64,000 nucleotides of DNA from Domibacillus sp. PGB-M46 (GTDB taxonomy: Bacteria > Bacillota > Bacilli > Bacillales > Domibacillaceae). The translations under genes and the position numbers were made by a program. Every line of letters begins with the position of its first letter. Positions within the stretch are counted from its first letter, which is position 1. The DNA is taken from positions 62,001 through 126,000 of the forward strand of contig NZ_JAKGCR010000008.1 of assembly GCF_022668875.1 (NCBI RefSeq). Reading direction: 5' to 3'. This document shows, one piece after another, positions 1 through 11,520 of the stretch. The notes beneath the pieces are model-generated. The model was given only the letters and a program-made list of their open reading frames with translations. It was not told where the DNA came from and ran no database searches.

Positions 1-92
1 GCCGGCACAATGATAATCCCGCCTCCAAGTCCGACGAGGGCGCCGATTGCCGCCGCGAGCAGACCGATGCCGAGTAAAAGAATCCATTCCAT
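1..92 (-). CDS. TauE/SafE family membrane protein, N-terminal fragment (YunE-like)
   Basis: Only the first 30 codons are inside the window; the gene runs off the left edge. They encode a hydrophobic segment rich in Leu, Ala, Gly and Ile containing GALVGLGGGIIIVP, the glycine-rich first transmembrane segment typical of TauE/SafE (sulfite exporter/anion permease) proteins. The ATG is preceded by a clear ribosome binding site, AGGAGG, about 10 bases upstream. The gene follows the DUF72 gene on the same strand, as yunE and yunF are neighbours in B. subtilis. Substrate cannot be told from this fragment. Confidence 0.6.
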   Translation of the reverse strand, partial: MEWILLLGIGLLAAAIGALVGLGGGIIIVP

Positions 93-108
93 TCTACACA
101 CTAGCCTC

Positions 109-954
109 CTAAAACAAATCGAGCTGGCGCGAAGCTAGATTGTCATATTGAATATCCGCTAAATGTAAGAATTGCTTCGCATTATCCGCGGCATCACCGC
201 CAGAATTATTGTTAAACAGCACGAAGACATCTTTTGACTGTTTATGGAGTTCATTCGTAAAATCAACCCACTGCCGCAGTTCATGCTCATTGTAGCGATA
301 CAGATAGCGCACCTTGCGCCAATTTTTCTGACCGTTTTTCCGCCAGCCTGCCCGGTTGCGTCCATGCAGGCGGACCAGCGTTTTTTCCTTGTTCGTTGCT
401 TGAAGCACAATGGGAATTGAGCCTTCACCGGCCTGCGGCTCATCGCATACCGTATGAATCCAGTTTTCCTGTTCTAAAAAAGAAATCGTTTTATCAAAAT
501 ACTTGGCTTCATACCAGGTTTGATTCCGAAATTCAATGGCAAGCGGCACGTTCCCCATTTTTTCCCGGCAATACCGAATATACATCACGTTTTCACGTGT
601 GCAGTCGAACCAGGGTGGAAACTGAAACAACACCATGGCGAGCTTTCCTGTTTCGATCATTGGTGTGAGCGATAAGTTAAATGCATGAAACATCTCTTCT
701 TTCGAGTCAAACGGAATTTCGCCCCGTTCATGGCCAGTCATTCCCTGGTATGCTTTAACTATAAATCGAAAGCCGTCCGGCGTGTCTTCTGTCCATTTCC
801 GCATGTTGCGCTCCGGCTGCACAGCATAAAAGCTGGAGTCAAGTTCAACGGTCGGGAAATGCGCTGCGTACTCGGTTAATTTATCTCGGGAAGCGACTCC
901 TTGCGTGTAAAGTGTGTCATGATCTCCCCAGCCGGTTACCCCTGTATAAATCAT
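109..954 (-). CDS. yunF: DUF72 family protein (YunF-like)
   Basis: 281 aa, the usual size of DUF72 proteins, which fold as a TIM barrel and have no firmly established activity. The N-terminus (IYTGVTGWGDHDTLY) and the block VELDSSFYAVQPERNMRKW are typical of the family: a strand with the G-x-x-x-W pattern, then the E-x-x-x-x-F-Y segment. Further on FRFIVKAYQ and LAIEFRNQTWY also match the usual DUF72 motifs. It lies 16 bp from the TauE/SafE gene on the same strand, matching the yunE-yunF pair of B. subtilis. Function is inferred only at family level. Confidence 0.85.
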   Translation of the reverse strand: MIYTGVTGWGDHDTLYTQGVASRDKLTEYAAHFPTVELDSSFYAVQPERNMRKWTEDTPDGFRFIVKAYQGMTGHERGEIPFDSKEEMFHAFNLSLTPMIETGKLAMVLFQFPPWFDCTRENVMYIRYCREKMGNVPLAIEFRNQTWYEAKYFDKTISFLEQENWIHTVCDEPQAGEGSIPIVLQATNKEKTLVRLHGRNRAGWRKNGQKNWRKVRYLYRYNEHELRQWVDFTNELHKQSKDVFVLFNNNSGGDAADNAKQFLHLADIQYDNLASRQLDLF

Positions 955-1438
955 CTCGTATCACCTCGTAGTAAGAGTGTAGCATAAGTAGGAAGGGCTG
1001 TGAATTTCAAGCATCCCAAATATCAGCTCTTTATTTTACTTTTCTTTCTCAAAAAGGCGATGGCATTCCCCAAAGATGCACTTCGTAAATCCAGCGTCTC
1101 TTTTCTTCTTCAAAAAAGCGGCTTGCAGTATGATTTCTTATTACCCTTCCTCTTTCTCATTGACTCCTCATTACTTTTTCAATATTTGTAATTACTTTCA
1201 TTTTACCCTGGCAATCAAAAAGACCAAACCACGGAGGTGGTTTGGTCTTGGAACAACTGTGATACACTGTTTAACCGGATGAATGTAAAATCGTACCAAG
1301 TCCTGGCAATCACTCGGATTCAACAACTAAAAAATCAACCTATATCCCAGCCTCTTTATTCCTCATTCCTTATTAGATGCTATTCACTTCAATAAGGGGC
1401 AGCAAAGGTTCCCCTTTGTCTTTCCATACATGTTTCCT
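955..1438. other. Intergenic stretch, no convincing gene
   Basis: About 480 bases between the DUF72 and DUF1904 genes. Apart from the terminator at 1220-1249 I see no gene with a ribosome binding site. A short minus-strand stretch near 1020-1110 can be read as a basic peptide ending in an EKEK-like tail, but it has no start or ribosome binding site and is not called. Confidence 0.4.
1220..1249 (-). terminator. Rho-independent terminator
   Basis: A perfect 13-bp stem (AAGACCAAACCAC and its complement) around a GGAG loop. Read on the minus strand it is followed by a run of Ts (GGTCTTTTTG). It would end transcription coming from the DUF1904 gene, whose stop is about 190 bp upstream. Confidence 0.75.
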
Positions 1439-1771
1439 TTAGTCCCCGACTCTTTCGCCATTAATATAATAAGCAGGCTCGGAGAAAGGAATAAACACGA
1501 CTTCTATTTCATCAGCACCTGTTGACATAATGTGTCTGGTAACGGACTGGGCGAATCGATCGCGAGCTTCTTGCCCGCGTTCAAACCATTTTACTTCAAT
1601 AAGCGGGAAAGCCGGAATCTCTTCCCCATCAAACACAAACGTGGAATGAGGCACTTCGAACGTAAAATTATCCGTCCCGCATTCACAAATTTCTGCAAGC
1701 TCTTCTACTAATGGCTTGCTGATTCTTTTCATCCCCTCAATCGATACCCCTCGAATCACTAAGTGCGGCAC
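1439..1771 (-). CDS. DUF1904 family protein
   Basis: 110 aa starting at GTG as MPHLVIRGVS. An upstream ATG (1786) is in frame, but that ATG and the next codons form the ribosome binding site (GGAGGG, 7 bases before the GTG), so the shorter start is preferred; it also restores the usual PHLV/RG family N-terminus. Motifs seen: IEVKWFERGQEARDRFAQ and YYINGE near the end, both typical of DUF1904, a small tautomerase-like fold family of unknown role. It is a single-gene unit followed by the terminator at 1220-1249. Confidence 0.7.
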   Translation of the reverse strand: MPHLVIRGVSIEGMKRISKPLVEELAEICECGTDNFTFEVPHSTFVFDGEEIPAFPLIEVKWFERGQEARDRFAQSVTRHIMSTGADEIEVVFIPFSEPAYYINGERVGD

Positions 1772-2464
1772 TTGTATTCCCTCCATTATGTATGATCATT
1801 TGTTAGATCTCTGTTGAAAAGTTTATATCAAATCTTTCTATAATCAAAGTCTTTCCTTCTGTTCCATATTGCAGATGCGAACCAAAGTGACCGGTTAGAT
1901 AGAACTCCATTAGTCACTGCCTGTTATTTTGGTTTTATTAAGATCGCAGCTTTCTTGATGAAAAATGACTGCCTGTATAGGGACTGATAAAATCATAGTC
2001 GATAAACAAATAAGAAAGGATGATTACAATACTGTCATCGTGACAACGTTAAAAAATTCTTTTTATTGCTCAAACAAAACAGCCCCTGGTTTAGTACGTG
2101 AATGGACGTGACTTAAACTGAAGACGGTATCATTTCCTGAAATTATCGTGATCCAACAGCTTTTCTTATTCGCAAAACAATGCAAGATTATCTCAAAAAA
2201 GCCGGCATTGAATATAGCGAAAGCACTCATGATTTAAATATGGAGACGTGGTTCTATTGCTTAAAACAGGGAAAAGCCTTAAATATACCTTAAATCGCCT
2301 GGAGCATAAGACCTTCAAGAAAAGATCGAATACTTACCTTCAATCCTGCAAAAAAATAAAAAAGACGAACTGGATAAGTCCGCTGAACACCTTTCAGAAT
2401 GAAACCCAATTGAACTTGGTACATTCTTGGTATGCGGCTGATTTATCACAGTTCGCCTTCTATT
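1772..2464. other. Long intergenic region with a decayed gene
   Basis: About 690 bases between the DUF1904 gene and the sufB terminator. Its right two thirds hold plus-strand coding fragments in shifting frames (see the pseudogene entry). The left part (1772-1960) shows nothing I can name. Confidence 0.4.
1965..2441 (+). pseudogene. Decayed plus-strand gene, family unknown
   Basis: Three protein-like stretches follow each other in different frames on the plus strand. 1965-2111 starts at ATG and includes NTVIVTTLKNSFYCSNKTAP. 2144-2293 includes YRDPTAFLIRKTMQDYLKK and ends WFYCLKQGKALNIP. 2310-2402 reads DLQEKIEYLPSILQKNKKD and ends in a stop, followed by a short in-frame remnant. The composition is protein-like (balanced charged and hydrophobic residues), and stops and frame changes separate the pieces, so this is probably one gene ruined by small indels. 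I do not recognise the family. Confidence 0.35.
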
Positions 2465-2489
2465 AAAAGCCTTATGAATAAGGGTTTTT
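2465..2489 (-). terminator. Terminator of the suf operon
   Basis: Inverted repeat AAAAGCCTTAT / ATAAGGGTTTTT with one mismatch, just after the sufB stop codon; on the minus strand the second arm ends in a T-run (GGCTTTTAATAG). Confidence 0.7.
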
Positions 2490-2494
2490 CGGTA

Positions 2495-3892
2495 TTAACC
2501 GATAGAACCTTCCATCTCAAATTTAATGAGGCGGTTCATTTCAACGGCATATTCCATTGGCAATTCTTTTGTGAACGGCTCGATGAAGCCCATAACGATC
2601 ATTTCTGTTGCTTCTTCTTCAGAAATACCGCGGCTCATCAAGTAGAACAATTGCTCTTCAGACACTTTTGATACTTTCGCTTCGTGCTCAAGAGAAATGT
2701 TGTCGTTTAAAATTTCATTGTATGGAATTGTATCCGACGTTGATTTGTTATCCATAATAAGTGTATCGCACTCGATATTTGAGCGGGCGCCTTCTGCTTT
2801 ACGGCCAAAGTGAACGATACCACGGTATGTTACTTTTCCGCCTTGTTTTGAGATTGATTTTGATACGATTGTGGATGATGTATTTGGTGCAAGGTGAATC
2901 ATTTTTGCCCCTGCATCCTGATGCTGCCCTTTACCGGCAAGGGCGATCGAAAGCGTCATACCGCGCGCGCCTTCGCCTTTCAGGATAACAGCTGGATATT
3001 TCATTGTCAGTTTAGAGCCGATATTTCCATCTACCCATTCCATCGTTGCGTTTGCTTCACAAACGGCCCGCTTCGTTACCAGGTTGAATACGTTATTCGC
3101 CCAGTTTTGAATCGTTGTATAGCGGCAGTATCCTCCCGCCTCAATCGCAATTTCTACAACCGCTGAGTGAAGCGAGTTTGTTGTGTAAACAGGAGCGGTA
3201 CAGCCTTCAACGTAATGTACACTTGCATCTTTATCAACGATGATTAATGTACGCTCAAACTGGCCCATATTTTCTGAGTTGATACGGAAGTACGCCTGAA
3301 GCGGCGTATCCACTTTCACGCCCGGCGGAACATAGATGAATGAGCCGCCTGACCAAACAGCCGAATTTAGTGCAGCAAATTTGTTGTCTGTCGGCGGAAT
3401 GATTTTCGCCCAGTACTTGCGGAAGATGTCTTCGTTCTCTTTCAAAGCAGAATCCGTATCTTTAAAGACAATACCAAGCTCTTCCAAATCTTCTTTCATG
3501 TTGTGGTAGACAACTTCGGATTCATACTGTGCTGAAACCCCTGCAAGATATTTTTGTTCCGCTTCCGGAATTCCAAGCTTGTCAAACGTTTGCTTGATTT
3601 CGTCCGGTACTTCATCCCATGATTTCTCTGAGCGTTCAGAAGGCTTAACATAATACGTAATTTCATCAAAGTTAAGAGACGCCATATCGCCTCCCCATTG
3701 AGGCATCGGCATATTATAGAAATACTCTAATGATTTCAAACGGAAATCGAGCATCCATTGTGGTTCATCTTTCATTTTTGAAATTTCTTTTACGATTTCA
3801 GGCGTTAATCCACGTTCCGAACGGAAAATGGATACGTCGCGATCATGGAAGCCATATTTGTAATCGCCAATTTCAGGGGCTTTTTTAGCCAT
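2495..3892 (-). CDS. sufB: Fe-S cluster assembly scaffold protein SufB
   Basis: 465 aa, standard length. SufB forms the SufBCD scaffold complex in the cytoplasm on which Fe-S clusters are built before transfer to apoproteins. The sequence starts [19 protein letters not shown], a typical Gram-positive SufB start, and carries the beta-helix core blocks [28 protein letters not shown] and the C-terminal [13 protein letters not shown] with the conserved MEGSIG end. It is the last gene of a sufC-D-S-U-B operon, separated from sufU by 115 bp that contains a hairpin. A ribosome binding site (GGAGGAATGC) precedes the ATG. Confidence 0.97.
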   Translation of the reverse strand: MAKKAPEIGDYKYGFHDRDVSIFRSERGLTPEIVKEISKMKDEPQWMLDFRLKSLEYFYNMPMPQWGGDMASLNFDEITYYVKPSERSEKSWDEVPDEIKQTFDKLGIPEAEQKYLAGVSAQYESEVVYHNMKEDLEELGIVFKDTDSALKENEDIFRKYWAKIIPPTDNKFAALNSAVWSGGSFIYVPPGVKVDTPLQAYFRINSENMGQFERTLIIVDKDASVHYVEGCTAPVYTTNSLHSAVVEIAIEAGGYCRYTTIQNWANNVFNLVTKRAVCEANATMEWVDGNIGSKLTMKYPAVILKGEGARGMTLSIALAGKGQHQDAGAKMIHLAPNTSSTIVSKSISKQGGKVTYRGIVHFGRKAEGARSNIECDTLIMDNKSTSDTIPYNEILNDNISLEHEAKVSKVSEEQLFYLMSRGISEEEATEMIVMGFIEPFTKELPMEYAVEMNRLIKFEMEGSIG

Positions 3893-3915
3893 GCTGCATT
3901 CCTCCTGTTGTTATG

Positions 3916-3981
3916 GCAGGCTGACGATAAACGCTCGCTTTCAGGGGTACCTGGTGTCCGCGGCGTGAACCCTCAGCCTGC
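3916..3981 (-). other. Hairpin in the sufU-sufB spacer
   Basis: GCAGGCTGA at 3916-3924 pairs with TCAGCCTGC at 3973-3981 across a 48-base loop. On the minus (operon) strand no T-run follows, so it is not a standard terminator for the operon. It could be an RNA processing or stability element between sufU and sufB. Confidence 0.4.
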
Positions 3982-4007
3982 TTTTTTATTTATTCGTTAT
4001 TTATCGT

Positions 4008-6968
<2,961 letters not shown>

Positions 6969-6987
6969 GTTTGCTCCTCCTATACGA

Positions 6988-7764
6988 TTACTGTACCGTT
7001 TCGTCTTCGATGCCAAGTTCCTGCTTGATCCAGTCATATCCTTCTGCTTCAAGGCGTTCCGCTAGTTCCGCTCCACCGGATTTCACGATTTTACCCTGCA
7101 TCATAACATGAACATAATCAGGTGTAATGTAGTTCAGAAGACGCTGGTAGTGCGTAATCATAAGGCAGCCAAAATCCTCGCTGCGCATTTTATTGATTCC
7201 TTTTGAAACCACTTTTAATGCATCGATATCAAGACCGGAGTCGATTTCGTCAAGGATCGCAATTTTCGGCTGAATTGTCATTAACTGAAGAATTTCGTTG
7301 CGCTTTTTCTCACCGCCGGAGAATCCTTCGTTTAAGTAACGCTGTGCCATATCCTGGTCCATGTCAAGAACGTCCATGTTTGCATCCATTTGGCGGATAA
7401 ATTTCATCAGGGAAATTTCATCGCCTTCTTCACGGCGTGCGTTTACAGCTGAACGAAGAAACTCAGCGTTTGTAACACCTGTAATTTCACTTGGGTACTG
7501 CATCGCAAGGAAAAGACCTGCACGTGCGCGCTCATCTACTTCCATCTCAAGCACGTCTTCACCATCAAACGTGATCGAACCTTCTGTTACTTCATATTTA
7601 GGGTGGCCCATAATTGCAGACGAAAGAGTGGATTTACCTGTTCCGTTCGGCCCCATGATTGCATGGAACTCGCCGCCTTTGATTTCAAGGTTGACCCCTT
7701 TTAAAATTTCCTTTCCGTCGATTGAGACGTGAAGATTTTTGATTGCTAACGTTGATTGTGACAT
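6988..7764 (-). CDS. sufC: Fe-S assembly ATPase SufC
   Basis: 258 aa ABC-type ATPase that drives the SufBCD scaffold; it has no membrane partner. Walker A is GPNGTGKSTLSSA, the signature is GFSGGEKKR, and Walker B is PKIAILDEIDSGLDID, with the SufC-specific D-E-I-D-S-G-L-D run. It is first in the suf operon. The ATG has a ribosome binding site (CGGAGGG). About 130 bp upstream lies the terminator of the preceding small gene, so the suf promoter should be at about 7780-7890, a very AT-rich stretch where TTGAAT and TATAAG-like hexamers can be seen with imperfect spacing. Confidence 0.97.
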   Translation of the reverse strand: MSQSTLAIKNLHVSIDGKEILKGVNLEIKGGEFHAIMGPNGTGKSTLSSAIMGHPKYEVTEGSITFDGEDVLEMEVDERARAGLFLAMQYPSEITGVTNAEFLRSAVNARREEGDEISLMKFIRQMDANMDVLDMDQDMAQRYLNEGFSGGEKKRNEILQLMTIQPKIAILDEIDSGLDIDALKVVSKGINKMRSEDFGCLMITHYQRLLNYITPDYVHVMMQGKIVKSGGAELAERLEAEGYDWIKQELGIEDETVQ

Positions 7765-7896
7765 CTTTTACCCTCCGTATTCATCGGCCGAGAAAACCGA
7801 TTGTGTCTATTCTCAATTTATTCTCATTACAATCTTATAACAAATGAAATTTATATTCAACTTAGGAAAACGATTAAATAAAGTATTCTCAAATAA

Positions 7897-7934
7897 AAGC
7901 AGAAAAACCGGTTTTACAACCGGTTTTTCTGCTT
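7897..7934. terminator. Strong terminator ahead of the suf operon
   Basis: A perfect 17-bp inverted repeat (AAGCAGAAAAACCGGTT and its complement, 4-base loop) directly after the stop of the 59-aa gene. A/T runs on both sides would let it work in either direction; it insulates suf from the upstream gene. Confidence 0.85.
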
Positions 7935-7939
7935 ATTCG

Positions 7940-8119
7940 TTAAGAAAGGTGATTGGTAAATTTACGGTTAAAGTCAGCAACCATGCGTCTTGACTGTTGA
8001 TAGTCTTCCTCTCGGTTCTGCTCAATATCCATTCTCACTTCATGCTTCTGATTGTACTCTGCATAGCCGACACCATGCGATGCATGCATGGCTTTTTCCA
8101 TACCTTCTGTGTACTTCAT
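7940..8119 (-). CDS. Small protein of 59 aa, unknown function
   Basis: An open frame from ATG at 8119 to TAA at 7940, beginning MKYTEGMEKAMHASHGVGYA, followed by a highly charged segment rich in Glu, Arg, Asp and Gln, ending NRKFTNHLS. No signal peptide or membrane segment; it should be a soluble, largely helical, cytoplasmic protein. It ends 6 bp before a strong terminator, which supports it being a real unit. No clear ribosome binding site precedes the ATG; an in-frame ATT six codons upstream, behind AAAAGG, is an alternative start. I do not recognise the family. Confidence 0.55.
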   Translation of the reverse strand: MKYTEGMEKAMHASHGVGYAEYNQKHEVRMDIEQNREEDYQQSRRMVADFNRKFTNHLS

Positions 8120-8346
8120 ATCAAGTGAGTTACTAATGGGGAATCAATCCTTTTCGTTTTTTTTTGAAGACCTAGCTTTCGTTCTCTATCCTACCAGAGT
8201 CTTGCCAGGAGGCACAAAAGCCATATAGCTTCTTCCAGCCTTCTCACACTAGGTGAGCTTCGTTACACTTCTTTATATAACCGCTCTCTCCGAATATAAA
8301 CCTTTTACGCCCAAATTCTAAATTGCCAGAAAATAAAACAAGTAAA
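8120..8346. other. Intergenic region between the 59-aa gene and metQ
   Basis: About 230 bases; it must hold the promoter of the 59-aa gene. Short imperfect repeats are visible but no gene or named element was recognised. Confidence 0.3.
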
Positions 8347-8379
8347 AAAAAGCGCCTGGCTGCATACCAGGCGCTTTTT
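8347..8379 (-). terminator. Terminator of the metNPQ operon
   Basis: Stem AAAAAGCGCCTGG / CCAGGCGCTTTTT with a 7-base loop, 2 bp after the metQ stop, followed by T-rich sequence on the minus strand. Confidence 0.9.
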
Positions 8380-8381
8380 CA

Positions 8382-9236
8382 TTATTCTGTAACCGGAACG
8401 ACTGCTCCGTTCCATTCTTTTGTAATGAAGTCTTGAATTTCTTTTGATTTCAATACTTCAACCAATGCTTTGATTTTTTCTGAATTTTCATCACCCGTAC
8501 GTGTAACAATTAAGTTTGCATATGGTGAATCTGTGCTTTCAATCGCAACAGAATCTTTTGTCGGGCTGATGCCGGCATCAATAGCATAGTTTGAGTTAAT
8601 TACAACTGCATCGCCTTCTTCGTTGTTGTAAATTTGCGGAAGAAGCGCTGGCTCGTAATCGTAGTCAAACTTAAGATCTTTTGGATTTTCAGCAATATCC
8701 TCAAGTGAAGCTTGAGTCTTATCGATGCCATCTTTGATTTTGATTAAACCTTCTTTTTCTAAAAGCATCAATACACGGCCATGCTCAGCAACTGAATTAC
8801 TTAGGATGATCGTAGCGCCTTTTGGAAGGTCTTTCAGGCTTTTATATTTTTTTGAGTAAACAGCCATTGGCTCAAGGTGAATAGCGCCAGCATTTGCAAA
8901 GTCATACCCTTGTTCCTTTTCTTGAAGCTCAAGATATGGGACGTGTTGGAAGTAGTTTGCATCTAAATCGCCTTCTTCAAGCGCTGTGTTTGGAAGTACA
9001 TAGTCCTGGAACGTTTCAATTTGCAGGTCGTAGCCTTGTTCTTTTAAGATTGGCTTTGCCTGCTCCAAAATAACTGCGTGCGGTGTGTTAGATGCTCCGA
9101 CAACAATTGTTTTATCCTCTTCAGATGAACCGCCCGAAGCTGATTCCTTATCTTCCGCTTTGTCCCCGCCGCCGCAAGCTGCAAGCACAAGCATAATGGC
9201 AGCTGTTAACAAGCTTAGAAGCCATTTTTTATTCAT
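8382..9236 (-). CDS. metQ: Methionine ABC transporter substrate-binding lipoprotein MetQ
   Basis: 284 aa from ATG at 9236 (MNKKWLLSLLTAAIML), chosen because AGGAGGAATG lies just upstream; longer readings give a non-signal N-terminus. A lipoprotein signal with lipobox LAAC places the lipidated Cys at residue 21. The mature part is a NlpA/MetQ-type binding protein (YDLQIETFQDYVLPNTALEE, DANYFQHVPYL). It binds methionine outside the membrane and delivers it to MetP/MetN. It is the last gene of the SAM-riboswitch-controlled operon. Confidence 0.95.
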   Translation of the reverse strand: MNKKWLLSLLTAAIMLVLAACGGGDKAEDKESASGGSSEEDKTIVVGASNTPHAVILEQAKPILKEQGYDLQIETFQDYVLPNTALEEGDLDANYFQHVPYLELQEKEQGYDFANAGAIHLEPMAVYSKKYKSLKDLPKGATIILSNSVAEHGRVLMLLEKEGLIKIKDGIDKTQASLEDIAENPKDLKFDYDYEPALLPQIYNNEEGDAVVINSNYAIDAGISPTKDSVAIESTDSPYANLIVTRTGDENSEKIKALVEVLKSKEIQDFITKEWNGAVVPVTE

Positions 9237-9270
9237 GGTTACATTCCTCCTAAAGAATAAATATATTTTA

Positions 9271-9939
9271 TTAGCGTTTATCAAGCTTACGGACAGCCGT
9301 ATCGCCGATAAACTGGATAATAAACACGATAACTAAAATCACAATCGTTGCCATTAAAGTCACATCACTGCGGCTGCGCTGGAAACCATCCAAGAAAGCA
9401 AGGTTCCCCAAGCCGCCTGCCCCAATCACACCTGCCATTGCCGTATAGCCGACAAGAGCGATGGCGGTGACCGTTAAGCCAGATATAAGAGCCGGCAGTG
9501 ATTCTGGGATCAGCACTTTGCGGATGATCGTCCAAGTGGAAGCTCCCATTGCGCGGGCTGCTTCAATAACGCCGCGGTCAATTTCGCGAAGGGCAATCTC
9601 AACCATACGAGCGTAAAACGGTGCTGCTCCAATAATTAAAGCAGGCAGTGCCGCGTTTTCACCAATGATCGTTCCTAATAAGGCTTTTGTAAATGGAATC
9701 AGCAGCACGATCAAAATAATAAATGGAATCGAACGGAACACATTGACAATGACGGCGGTGATGCTATACACTGCTTTGTTCTGCCAGAGCTGTCCTTTTG
9801 ATGTTAAAAACAACAGCAGTCCAAGCAGTATCCCTAAAACAAAGGTAATCACAACAGAAATACTGGTCATATAAAGTGTTTCATAGGTTGCTTCCCACAT
9901 TTTTTCCCAGTCAACATTCGGAAACCATTGTTCAATCAT
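9271..9939 (-). CDS. metP: Methionine ABC transporter permease MetP
   Basis: 222 aa integral membrane permease with about five hydrophobic segments and the EAA loop (EAARAMGASTWTIIRKVLIPES) that docks on the ATPase. The start is the ATG at 9939, nine bases after GGAGG; an in-frame TTG two codons earlier is too close to the ribosome binding site. It overlaps metN by 8 bp, implying coupled translation. GAGGLGNLAF near the C-terminus is typical of methionine permeases. It imports methionine together with MetN and MetQ. Confidence 0.95.
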   Translation of the reverse strand: MIEQWFPNVDWEKMWEATYETLYMTSISVVITFVLGILLGLLLFLTSKGQLWQNKAVYSITAVIVNVFRSIPFIILIVLLIPFTKALLGTIIGENAALPALIIGAAPFYARMVEIALREIDRGVIEAARAMGASTWTIIRKVLIPESLPALISGLTVTAIALVGYTAMAGVIGAGGLGNLAFLDGFQRSRSDVTLMATIVILVIVFIIQFIGDTAVRKLDKR

Positions 9940-10957
9940 ACTCAATCACCTCCGAATCAACTTGCTGGGCATCCAAAAAGGCGACTGCCTTGTCCACTTC
10001 AGACGAATCGCCTGTAATTTGAACAAACAGCGTGCCATACGCGCCGTTTTGTGTTTGAGAAATTTTCCCCTGCAAAATGTTTACCCCGACATTAAACGAA
10101 CGAATCAATTCAGTCACAACCGGCTGTTCCGCCGAAACGCCTACAAATGTCAGCTTGACGATTTTTCCTTCCGGATGCTCGGTAAGGAGGTGCTGAATTG
10201 TTTCTTTTGATTCCTCTGGCTCGGTGATCTGCTGAACGAACCGCTTCGTAATTGGCTGCTCCGGACGACGGAACACATCGAGTACCGGACCAAGTTCTAC
10301 GATGTTACCATTTTCCATTACGGCTACCCGGTGGCAGATTTTTCGAATAACGTGCATTTCGTGCGTGATAAGCACAATCGTTAATCCAAGACGCTGGTTG
10401 ATATCGACAAGAAGCTCCAAAATAGAGTCGGTTGTCTGTGGATCGAGAGCTGATGTTGCTTCGTCGCAAAGAAGCACTTTTGGATTGTTCGCAAGTGCCC
10501 GGGCAATGCCGACCCGCTGTTTTTGACCGCCGGAGAGCTGTGACGGGTATGAGTCGCCACGGCCTTGAAGGCCAACGAGCTCAATTAATTCATCCACACG
10601 CTTAGTGCGTTCTGCTTTGCTAACGCCCGCAATTTCAAGAGGAAATGCAATATTCTCCCGTACGGTGCGTGACCAAAGCAAGTTGAAATGCTGAAAGATC
10701 ATGCCGATTTCCTGGCGTGCTTTCCGAAGTTCAGATCCTTTGATCGTTGAGATCTTCCGCCCCGCTACGGTTACGGATCCTTCCGTCGGTGTTTCAAGCC
10801 CGTTCAACATGCGGATCAGTGTACTTTTACCAGCGCCACTGTAGCCAATCATGCCAAAAATTTCGCCTTCCTGGATGGATAAATTTATATTATCGACCGC
10901 TTTAACCGGACCATTCTTCGTTTGAAATATTTTTTTTGCCTGCTCAATAAAAATCAC
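9932..10957 (-). CDS. metN: Methionine import ATP-binding protein MetN
   Basis: 341 aa from a GTG start (MIFIEQAKKIFQ), exactly the usual MetN length. The frame stays open further upstream but that part is the S-box leader, not protein. AAAGGAAG lies about 7 bases before the GTG. Walker A GYSGAGKSTLIRM, signature LSGGQKQRVGIARAL and Walker B VLLCDEATSALDP are present, followed by the C-terminal NIL/ACT-like domain (EGKIVKLTFVGVSAEQPVVT) that senses methionine and gives trans-inhibition in this family. First gene of the operon. Confidence 0.95.
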   Translation of the reverse strand: MIFIEQAKKIFQTKNGPVKAVDNINLSIQEGEIFGMIGYSGAGKSTLIRMLNGLETPTEGSVTVAGRKISTIKGSELRKARQEIGMIFQHFNLLWSRTVRENIAFPLEIAGVSKAERTKRVDELIELVGLQGRGDSYPSQLSGGQKQRVGIARALANNPKVLLCDEATSALDPQTTDSILELLVDINQRLGLTIVLITHEMHVIRKICHRVAVMENGNIVELGPVLDVFRRPEQPITKRFVQQITEPEESKETIQHLLTEHPEGKIVKLTFVGVSAEQPVVTELIRSFNVGVNILQGKISQTQNGAYGTLFVQITGDSSEVDKAVAFLDAQQVDSEVIEYD

Positions 10958-10983
10958 GGGATCACTTCCTTTCCACAAAAAAA

Positions 10984-11134
10984 GCCCGACTGTCATAATG
11001 ACAGAAAGGCGTTTTTGACGTTTCCTTTCTCTCATCTCCCGAAACATACTGCTTCGTGTGATTTGGCACCTTTTCCTGTAAAGACGGTTGCCGGGCGTCA
11101 TCGGGCACATTCCCTCAGCCACTCTTGATAAGAG
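10984..11134 (-). promoter_or_regulatory. SAM-I (S-box) riboswitch controlling metNPQ
   Basis: Read on the minus strand, 11134-11029 contains the S-box signature blocks in order: CTCTTATCAAGAGTGGCTGA, GGGA, GATGACGCCCGGCAACC, GGTGCCAA and closing GATGAGAG, where P1 pairs CTCTTATC with GATGAGAG. An intrinsic terminator follows at 10984-11010 (CTGTCA/TGACAG stem with GCC/GGC base, then a run of Ts) just before metN. High SAM should favour the terminator and shut off methionine import. Confidence 0.95.
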
Positions 11135-11222
11135 TCGTTTTAATTTATGAATGGATTTTACCACCGTCTGAATACATATGTCAACAAAACATTCTGCAAT
11201 TCCGACAATATTCGACGGCCTG

Positions 11223-11519
11223 TTAAAGTGACCGTATTTCTTCATATATATATGGAACTGACTGAAAAGCATAAATTTTCTTTTTTAATACACCCTGCTC
11301 AAATAAAAGAAGACACGGAACGCTCTCGATCTCAAAACGATGAGCGATTTCTTCGTAATAGTTTATATTGATGCGTTGGAGTGGCACATCTGTATTCATC
11401 GCTTCAACAACATCAAGCATTTTCCCTGCTACCTGGCATGTACCGCACATCGATGTATACACATAAAGAGCCGATTTAGGCTTGGCTGTATATTCCAGGA
11501 TTGATTCAGCTGTTTTCAT
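11223..11519 (-). CDS. Thioredoxin-like protein (YusE-like)
   Basis: 98 aa from ATG at 11519 (MKTAESILEYTAKPKSALYV). The redox motif is CGTC (SMCGTCQVAG), and the cis-proline loop is ESVPCLLLF, both as in thioredoxins. Function is probably disulfide reduction in the cytoplasm, with partner unknown. Its start lies 1 bp after the stop of the Toprim gene and the ribosome binding site is in that gene's end (GGAAGG), so the two are co-transcribed, as yusF and yusE are in B. subtilis. Confidence 0.8.
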   Translation of the reverse strand: MKTAESILEYTAKPKSALYVYTSMCGTCQVAGKMLDVVEAMNTDVPLQRININYYEEIAHRFEIESVPCLLLFEQGVLKKKIYAFQSVPYIYEEIRSL

Positions 11520-11520
11520 A

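Noticed and set aside
10958-11272. A longer MetN N-terminal extension of about 100 residues
   Set aside because: The extension is the translated S-box riboswitch; GTG at 10957 gives the exact family length and has a ribosome binding site.
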